Origin: JBGSOV01 sp964558715
Lineage (GTDB): Bacteria > Patescibacteriota > Gracilibacteria > CAIRYL01 > GCA-016699755
DNA: 12,018 nucleotides
Direction: 5' to 3'
NCBI GenBank assembly: GCA_964558715.1
Contig: CAZLFD010000045.1
Location: 1 to 12,018 of the forward strand
Below, one piece after another: positions 7,289-12,018 of the stretch. Numbering within the stretch: position 1 is the stretch's first letter; the number at the start of each line of letters is the position of its first letter. Below the pieces are notes generated by a model. That model was given only the letters and a program-made list of their open reading frames with translations, searched no databases and was not told the DNA's origin. The position numbers and the translations under genes are program-made.

Positions 7289-7305
7289 AAGCAATTAGCT
7301 TTTAG
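7285..7305. terminator. Perfect 8-bp inverted repeat at the rpsO stop, weak terminator candidate
   Basis: CTAAAAGC (7285-7292) and GCTTTTAG (7298-7305) are perfect inverted repeats around a 5-nt loop and include the rpsO stop codon. The T-run is inside the 3' arm rather than after it, so termination strength is uncertain. Confidence 0.4.
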
Positions 7306-7556
7306 CAGATCGCATTAAAAAAGATGTCATTTCGGGCTTCCTCTTCAGGAGGACGAGCTCCAGAATCAGCACGGATTTTGTTGAAGCCGCTTTCATGAGA
7401 ATTGCGGTTTCTTGTTTTAATACCAATAGTCGTCTCACCCCCCTCGAGTCTGAGTGACCTCGGAGTTGAAGACAAGAGGGAGAGCTCGCACCCGAAATCA
7501 CCCCGCAAGTCAGGAGGATTTTCCTGATTGCTGATTGCAAATTGCTGCTTACTGTT
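7289..7556. other. rpsO-htpX convergent spacer with nested inverted repeats
   Basis: Short minus-strand frames at 7295-7540 show no family likeness, so I treat this as non-coding. ATTTCGGG (7329-7336) and CCCGAAAT (7491-7498) are perfect inverted ends of a roughly 170-bp block, and each is followed inward by GAGCTC (7355-7360; 7482-7487). A smaller hairpin lies within the left end (CTTCCTC facing GAGGA, about 7338-7353). TCAGGA/TCCTGA at 7510-7527 is another perfect stem 30 bp past the htpX stop and could end htpX transcripts. GATTGCT-like short repeats sit at 7526-7547. Confidence 0.5.
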
Positions 7557-8459
7557 TTATCCCTTAAACCCTTTTAGCGCTTTGATTCGATATTCTAAGG
7601 GCGGATGGCTCGAAAACAGCGCAAGAAACTTGGAACGTTGACCTGATATCTTAAATGACTGAAACGATTTGCCGCGATTATCTACCGGCAAATCGTGCAG
7701 TTCTGCTAATCGTTCTAATGCGGCAATCATCTTTTGTGGCCCGCCGAGCAGCTTGGCACTGCCGGCATCGGCGCGAAATTCACGCCATCTACTAAACCAC
7801 ATTACAATCGTACTCGCGAGAATGCCGAAGATAATCTCAAATACGATTGCCGTCATGTAGTAGGCGAACCCGCCGATCTGACCCCCATCGTCGCGACCAC
7901 GACTCAAAATAGTCTGCACCGTATAGGCGGCGATACGCGCAAAGAAAATCACAAATGTGTTGATAACGCCTTGAATCAGCGCGAGTGTTACCATGTCGCC
8001 ATTAGCGATGTGTGCCATTTCGTGTGCTAATACGCCTTCCACCTCTCCTTTATCCATCCGCTCGATGAGTCCACTCGAAACGGCGACGAGCGCTTTGTTC
8101 TTGTTCCAACCAGTCGCAAAAGCGTTCGCTTCTGGCGAATGGTAAATACCCACTTCTGGCATGTTAATCCCTACCTGTTCCGACAAATGCTTAATCGTAT
8201 CGAAGACGAACATCTCATTTCCACCGGTAGGCGCATGGATAACCTGTACCTTATACGCCATCTTCGCCATCCACTTTGAAATAAGCAGCGAAACAAGCGA
8301 ACCGGTAAACCCGATGATTGCCGAGTAAATGAGCAGGCTTTCGTAATTGAGACCATACGGTGTGATATATGGCTGTACATTAAACACCGAGAGTATCACC
8401 GAGATTACGGCGATAATGGCAATGTTGGCGGCGAGAAAGAGGGCGATGCGTTTAAACAT
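7557..8459 (-). CDS. htpX: Membrane zinc protease HtpX (M48)
   Basis: HtpX is a membrane-embedded zinc metalloprotease that degrades misfolded inner-membrane proteins alongside FtsH. The 300 residues match the family length. Hydrophobic segments fall at about 5-25, 42-62, 157-180 and 198-222. The zinc site is HEMAH (146-150, catalytic Glu147) with the third ligand Glu227 in WREFRADAGSA. SPEANAFATGWN at 108-119 and the C-terminal SSHPPLEYRIKAL are family hallmarks. The ATG at 8457-8459 gives a natural N-terminus (MFKRIALFLAANI). It stands alone, convergent with rpsO, and its 5' end is only about 95 bp from the left end of an insertion sequence. No Shine-Dalgarno sequence precedes it. Confidence 0.96.
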   Translation of the reverse strand: MFKRIALFLAANIAIIAVISVILSVFNVQPYITPYGLNYESLLIYSAIIGFTGSLVSLLISKWMAKMAYKVQVIHAPTGGNEMFVFDTIKHLSEQVGINMPEVGIYHSPEANAFATGWNKNKALVAVSSGLIERMDKGEVEGVLAHEMAHIANGDMVTLALIQGVINTFVIFFARIAAYTVQTILSRGRDDGGQIGGFAYYMTAIVFEIIFGILASTIVMWFSRWREFRADAGSAKLLGGPQKMIAALERLAELHDLPVDNRGKSFQSFKISGQRSKFLALFSSHPPLEYRIKALKGFKG

Positions 8460-8488
8460 GATATTTGCGGTTAAAAAGGGCGAAGCTT

Positions 8489-8517
8489 ATTTTTTGCTCT
8501 TGGCTTAGAAAAATCAA
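8489..8517 (-). promoter_or_regulatory. Candidate htpX promoter
   Basis: On the minus strand TTGATT (8512-8517) is followed after 17 bp by AAAAAT (8489-8494), placing a start about 22 nt before htpX. The -10 match is weak. It lies between htpX and the insertion sequence end at about 8553-8558. Confidence 0.25.
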
Positions 8518-8557
8518 GGGATGTTTTTTAGCCGGAGCCGTTGTGCTTGAAACTGAC

Positions 8558-8587
8558 AGTCTTTTCTAATCCAAAACTTGCACTGAA
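8558..8587. repeat. Left terminal inverted repeat of the outer insertion sequence
   Basis: Ends in CTTGCACTGAA and aligns, with small gaps, to about four fifths of the reconstructed right terminal repeat. Confidence 0.6.
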
Positions 8588-8613
8588 CTGTGTCCGATTC
8601 TTCATGAACAACA

Positions 8614-9866
8614 CTATGATAACATACCCCGTTTCTGTAAGGCGATAGTAAGAAATGCCCTCTTCGCCTTTTGCATCTCTCTCGCCGCTTCGTTCGGTGT
8701 CTTCATCTGTACCTGCTCTCTGAGGTATGCGACAGTGATACCGGGTTTTAAGTGTTGCCCGACATTGTCGATGGTGAGGAGTTTCTGTACCGGCGTCATG
8801 TAGTTCTTCTGGGGGTAAGTAATCTGTATTTTCCCGTTCTCTAGGACTTTCTTTTCTGGGAAAGCACATGGCCGATGGTAATTGAGATAGGGAATGAAGT
8901 GTTGCCGGTAGAACACATTCAGCCGCGGAGCGAATTGCTGCGGGATATGCCAATGCCCCAGGTGTTTCCGCACCGTACTCCCGTTCTTGCTTTCCACTAG
9001 GCCGTTGTCATTGCTTCTGCGCGGTCTGCTTTTCGTCTGGCGGATGAGGAGTTTGTTGAGGAGCTGGGCAACGGTTTTGTTGATGAACTCACCACCATTA
9101 TCGGAATGGAAGTTGATGATGGTGAAGGGGAAGAGGGCAAGGGCTTCTGCGAGAACGGGCTGTAAACAGGTTTCCGAGATGACCTCTACAGCAAAAACAA
9201 TCTGGTATTGGACGGTTTCATCAATCAGATTGATATGATAGAGCCCTTTGCTTCCGTCTTCATGGTCTCCCTGATGGACGGTATCGACACGGAGGTATCC
9301 GTGCTTGCCCTGCGGTTCCGGTTTTCTTCGTCTCCAATACTGACCTGTACGCTTTGCGTCTTTCCCTGTACCTGCACTTGTTCCCGGTAGATCCTGCTTT
9401 TTCTGAGGTTGTAGATATGGGCGCAGGAGATGCGAGCAAGACGTTCGTAGCGCGTATCACCGAAGAGGAACTCAGACGACAGGATTTGCCTGGTAGCCTT
9501 TCCGTTCAGGCGACCATGCAAGGTATCGGTCTCGGCGAGGAGCTCTCTGTCCGCGTTGGAATAGATGACCGAGAAACGATTCCGGCCATACTCCTGACAT
9601 ACCTGCTTGCCTTGCTTGTAACTGGCGATGTGCCACTTGATCGTGCGCAATCCGCAACCGGTCATGAGGTGGAGATATTCGACTACTATTCCCTTTGCCG
9701 GTTTATCGAGTGTCTGATACTTGAAGCGTACTAAGCGGCTGTATATCCATTCCGCGCGTTGTCTGCGGTTGCCAAGAGCTTTCGGCCGCAGTTCTCTGAG
9801 TGTTGCCAGAACGGGGACAAGGTCTGCCACTTGCTTGAGGTGGTCATCGTGAAGCATTGATACCAT
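8614..9866 (-). pseudogene. DD(35)E integrase-core transposase, one frameshift
   Basis: Two frames make one transposase of about 417 residues. The N-terminal part (9866 to about 9331) carries the helix-turn-helix region and ends in ARISCAHIYNLRKSRIYR. The rest (about 9330 to 8614) reads RRKPEPQGKHGYLRVDTVHQ, HINLIDE, FHSDNGGEF and LVESKNG, then HRPCAFP and a C-terminal tail. The catalytic triad is visible: Asp at 9283-9285, Asp at 9100-9102 and Glu at 8992-8994, with 35 residues between the last two. This is an rve-type (retroviral integrase core) transposase family seen in many bacteria. The join needs one base restored near 9331 (minus-strand GGAGA-CGAAG). No standard slippery heptamer is present, so a mutation or sequencing error is likelier than programmed frameshifting. 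All catalytic residues survive. Confidence 0.85.
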
Positions 9867-9897
9867 GAAAGAAAAGAAGGTTGTTCATGATACCCTG

Positions 9898-9949
9898 GCT
9901 TCAGTGCCACTTTGTATTGGAATGAAGGTAGAGCTTCAGTGCAACTTTG
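9898..9949. repeat. Tandem 35-bp repeats forming the right end of the outer insertion sequence
   Basis: Unit 1 (9898-9932) begins GCTTCAGTGCCACTTTG and runs on with TATTGGA. Unit 2 begins GCTTCAGTGCAACTTTG (9933-9949) and resumes as TATTGGA at 11439 after the inner element, ending at about 11456. The units are exactly 35 bp apart and share 23 of their first 24 bases. They are probably paired transposase-binding sites. The left end shows only one clear copy. Confidence 0.7.
9941..9949 (+). repeat. Left target-site duplication of the ISL3 element
   Basis: GCAACTTTG, identical to 11430-11438 on the far side of the element. Confidence 0.75.
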
Positions 9950-9951
9950 GG

Positions 9952-9979
9952 TAAGTACTTTTTTCCTGTGCTGGGGTGA
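9952..9979. repeat. Left terminal inverted repeat of the ISL3 element
   Basis: 28 bp, a perfect inverted match to 11399-11426. The transposase stop codon lies 3 bp inside it. Confidence 0.92.
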
Positions 9980-9981
9980 CT

Positions 9982-11361
9982 TCAGGATAGATGCTTCATC
10001 AACCGGAAGTGAAAGAAATTTCTGTCTCTGATACCGTAATTGGAACGGACAAAGCCCTGAACCTTGTTATTCAATGATTCCGCAAAGGTATTGGTGTGTC
10101 CTTCATCGAAATAGTTCATGATCTGCCCTTCGTGCCGTTTGACGGTATGCCGAAAGTTTTTGATCTCTTCAATCTTCGTCTGCTTTGTTCTTTCGTACCA
10201 TTTGTCGAGTGACTCCCGTGCCCGATGCCTCAGTCCGACTTTGCATCTGTAGAAGTTTCGGAAACAGCAGATGAGAACGTATGCTTCTTTGATCTCCGGG
10301 AACTCCCGGAAGAGGATGTCTGCGCGTTCCGCTTGTGATTCTGTCCACTGACTCTCGAACCTGAACAACAGATACCGGCTGCGGGCGAGGAGTGTCTTTT
10401 CTGTTTCTCCGTTTTTGTATGCCTTCGGTTGCGGCAGGTCTTTCATTTTGTTTCCTTCCCGCTTCCACCGTTCTCCTCGCTCTCGCTCCTTTGTCAGCGC
10501 TTCTTGCCTGAATCGCACACGGACAGCCTGCAATGCCTCCATCGCCAGTTTGATGACATGGAACTTGTCGGCGATCCGGACGGCGTTCATAAAACAGGTT
10601 CTCGCTATCCAGTCGTAGTTTTCCGCCAGGTCTTTACTGACTGCCATCAGCACGTGTGCCGACACATGCTTCAGGAGGACATCACCGACGATCCCCGCCT
10701 TAGTGCTCATGATGAGAGCGGCGATCTTGCCGGTGTCTTTGTTCGAGATGACGGTGTACCCCTCCCCGCCGATGCCTTTGTCATCGATCGCCATATCCTC
10801 TCCGAAGTTCTCTTCCTCGAGGATCGGAACGAACACCTTTTTGAGTTCCCCGGTCTCCTTGTCGACGAGGTCTTTATCGACGCTGTCGTGCTCATGGAGT
10901 CTTGCCTGGACGTCGGAATCGTCGAAAACACTCAAGACATTGCGGTACCAGTCGTAGATCTTTCTGCCAGAAATCCCGAACGCCAGGCTACACAGCGCAA
11001 AACTCATCAAATTCTTTTCGAGTAAGGCCTTTTAAAAAATCACCGAAGGCATCGGTGGTATTCATGCCGGGACGATGGAAACGATAGGTATTGTGATAGC
11101 TTTCTTTCTCTCCTTTGGCTTTCCATCGGCGACGATAGAACTTGAGATATGTAAGCTTACCCTGAAATGGGAAATGAATGATCTCAACGGGATCAAGAAA
11201 ACCATTGAGCACACTTCTTTGTTGCAGAGTTCTTTTGGTGTAAGGTCTTTCTTCTCGTGAAGAGTCATTCGGAATTCTTTTTGTTTTTCCTCAATATCAA
11301 TCAGATCAAAAGCATTCCGCCACTACTCCGGAATAAAAAGAAGTGAAAAATCATTAGTCAT
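9982..11361 (-). pseudogene. ISL3-family transposase with a nonsense codon and two compensating frameshifts
   Basis: The long open part (11010-9982, 342 residues) has the ISL3 catalytic pattern: MAIDDKGIGGEGYTVI, RIADKFHVIKLAMEALQAVR, and HTNTFAESLNNKVQGF followed by YGIRDRNFFHFRLM. The N-terminal part is broken. From the ATG at 11359-11361 the frame reads MTNDFSLLFIPE, meets TAG at 11323-11325, and continues WRNAFDLIDIEEKQKEF as far as KELCNKEV. The natural sequence then moves to another frame (NGFLDPVEIIHFPFQGK to KEFDEFCAV) between about 11212 and 10990, and back again to SLAFGISGRKIYDWYR. An extra GT in GTGTGCTC (11207-11214) and a base change near 10988-10996 would account for the shifts. 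Rebuilt length is about 458 residues. Family call is firm; whether any product is made is doubtful. Confidence 0.85.
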
Positions 11362-11398
11362 GGAAAAAGGATAATACTACTACAAAGGATAGCAGTAT

Positions 11399-11426
11399 TC
11401 ACCCCAGCACAGGAAAAAAGTACTTA
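11399..11426. repeat. Right terminal inverted repeat of the ISL3 element
   Basis: 28 bp, a perfect inverted match to 9952-9979; it lies about 38 bp upstream of the reconstructed transposase ATG. Confidence 0.92.
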
Positions 11427-11429
11427 TCC

Positions 11430-11438
11430 GCAACTTTG
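11430..11438 (+). repeat. Right target-site duplication of the ISL3 element
   Basis: GCAACTTTG, identical to 9941-9949; the outer element's repeat resumes directly after it with TATTGGA. Confidence 0.75.
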
Positions 11439-11480
11439 TATTGGACAAGACTCTGATTTTCTTTTCGCGAAACGGTAGGA

Positions 11481-11486
11481 TATAAT
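11481..11486 (+). promoter_or_regulatory. Perfect TATAAT -10 box ahead of the membrane protein gene
   Basis: TATAAT sits 24 bp before the ATG at 11511, so transcription would start near 11493 with a leader of about 18 nt. The hexamer 17 bp upstream (TTTCTT, 11458-11463) is a poor -35. That position is just outside the end of the outer insertion sequence (about 11452-11456). Confidence 0.5.
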
Positions 11487-11510
11487 GGGTATAAATATTT
11501 TTCAGTTATA

Positions 11511-11937
11511 ATGTTTAGACAGCTGAATAAAATGTTATTAATTCTTTCTACTTTTGGTTTTTTAGTAGGCATTGCGCTTCATTTTTCTTTTATAATCGGG
11601 CTTTGTGAGTCCGGTCAATACCTTTGTCGTACACACTATCGAGAACTAGGCGGCGCGATAGTGATTCATTTTTTCTCTTTATTGATAATATTGGGAATAA
11701 TCCTTATTTCGCCCAAGAGAGAGAGATATTTTTTTATTGATTCTTACTGGTTCTTATTCTGTTGTTTATTTTTTAATTACAATAACCTTCGCGCCAGCCT
11801 GTACAGCACCCCTTAATATATGTTTACATCGTGGTCATTTTTTGTTGCTAGCTGTTTTATTTTATTTGATCACATCTTTGTGCATTTTCCTTTTTAACTC
11901 AAAGGTCAAATCGATAAAAATGAAAAATGATGGCTAA
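11511..11937 (+). pseudogene. Small four-helix membrane protein of unknown function, frame broken at a T7 run
   Basis: I do not recognise this family. The first frame (11511 onward) reads a short basic N-terminus, a hydrophobic helix at about residues 8-31, a Cys-containing loop (CESGQYLC) and a second helix at 48-67, ending ISPKRER. It then meets seven T (11729-11735). Removing one T continues the frame as YFLLILTGSYSVVYFLIT, a third helix at 74-93, a loop with Cys97 and Cys104, a fourth helix at 109-128 and a basic tail ending SIKMKNDG, for 141 residues. As written, the first frame instead ends at 11816 after 101 residues. The hydrophobic pattern across the joint supports one original gene. 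The region is visibly more AT-rich than the suf genes, so it may be foreign. Sequencing error or slippage at the homopolymer is an alternative to true decay. Confidence 0.6.
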
Positions 11938-12018
11938 GAAGGAAGAATAGAGAGCCCCGATTAAATCTAACTATTCCCCGTCAGCTTGCTGCGGGTGTGG
12001 CCATGGCGCGGAGTATCG
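11938..12018. other. Window end with GC-rich hairpin
   Basis: CCCG (11977-11980), a bulged T and CAG (11982-11984) face CTG (11989-11991) and CGGG (11992-11995) around a CTTG loop. It could be the terminator stem of the membrane gene, though no T-run follows, or a dispersed palindrome. No gene start is visible before the window ends. Confidence 0.45.

Larger units (their letters stand above)
9950..11429 (-). mobile_element. ISL3-family insertion sequence nested in the outer element
   Basis: The 28-bp terminal inverted repeats at 9952-9979 and 11399-11426 are perfect (outer end TAAGTACTTTTTTCCTG, inner end CTGGGGTGA). They are flanked by GG on the left and TCC (GGA inverted) on the right, and the GG start is typical of ISL3 elements. 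GCAACTTTG is present on both sides (9941-9949, 11430-11438) as a target duplication; ISL3 elements usually make 8 bp. Total length is about 1.48 kb. Removing the insert and one duplication rebuilds a continuous 35-bp repeat of the outer element, which establishes the order of insertion. Confidence 0.88.
8558..11452 (-). mobile_element. Outer insertion sequence (DDE integrase-core type), interrupted by an ISL3 element
   Basis: The left end (8558-8587, starting AGTCTTTTCTAATCC and ending TTGCACTGAA) is an imperfect inverted match to the right end. On the minus strand the right end reads AGTCTTGTCCAATA (11439-11452), then CAAAGTTGCACTGAA (9935-9949), with the inner ISL3 element lying between these two halves. 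Similarity may extend a few bases outward on both sides. ATGAACAAC lies just inside both ends. Without the 1.48-kb insert the element would be about 1.41 kb. The outer target duplication is not evident, and the frameshifted transposase and divergent ends point to an old copy. Confidence 0.7.

Noticed and set aside
7295..7540. Minus-strand small ORFs between rpsO and htpX
   Set aside because: They run through inverted repeats, overlap each other in different frames and show no family pattern.
52..8459. Alternative genetic code with UGA as glycine (Gracilibacteria/Absconditabacteria)
   Set aside because: sufB, sufD and the sufU-like gene terminate at TGA at the expected family lengths.
8528..8953. 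Minus-strand ORF overlapping the outer transposase
   Set aside because: It is the alternate frame of the DDE transposase C-terminus, whose own frame has clear motifs (VESKNG, HRPCAFP).
10429..11025. 198-residue plus-strand ORF opposite the ISL3 transposase
   Set aside because: It is an antisense shadow; the minus frame carries the ISL3 catalytic motifs.
11323..11325. TAG in the ISL3 transposase read as a recoded sense codon
   Set aside because: sufC and the outer transposase end in TAG in this window, so TAG is a normal stop; two frameshifts also damage this gene.

Overview
The window suits a small-genome bacterium, possibly of the Candidate Phyla Radiation (Patescibacteria). This is a low-confidence guess from protein style, the scarcity of Shine-Dalgarno sites and the compact Suf locus; nothing here fixes the taxon. 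The genetic code is standard: intact genes end in TAA, TGA and TAG, so UGA is not recoded as in Gracilibacteria or Absconditabacteria.

Positions 52-6721 (minus strand, so transcription runs from high to low coordinates) hold an iron-sulfur cluster assembly locus: sufC, sufB, a dihydrolipoamide-dehydrogenase-like flavoprotein, sufD, sufS and a SufU/IscU-like protein. SufBCD would be the scaffold/ATPase complex and SufS the sulfur source. The SufU-like protein keeps the sulfur-accepting cysteine but has lost the other metal-ligand cysteines. SufS has Tyr where zinc-SufU partners have the zinc-swapping His. The flavoprotein between sufB and sufD is an unusual neighbour and may supply electrons. 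The sufC-sufB, sufB-flavoprotein and flavoprotein-sufD spacers (108-181 bp) carry related GC-rich hairpins; sufD-sufS overlap and sufS-sufU are 5 bp apart.

Positions 6722-8459 hold rpsO (ribosomal protein S15, plus strand, good sigma70-type promoter) and htpX (minus strand, membrane zinc protease), which converge on a 268-bp spacer rich in inverted repeats.

Positions about 8553-11456 are a nested pair of insertion sequences. An older DD(35)E integrase-core element, with one frameshift and imperfect ends, was interrupted inside its right terminal repeat by an ISL3-family element. The inner element has perfect 28-bp inverted repeats and a 9-bp direct repeat on each side, but its transposase frame carries a nonsense codon and two compensating frameshifts.

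Positions 11453-12018 hold a TATAAT promoter, an AT-rich four-helix membrane protein gene broken at a run of seven T, and a GC-rich hairpin near the window end. I found no tRNA, rRNA, CRISPR array or recognisable defence system. The most unusual biology is the modified Suf sulfur-transfer module.
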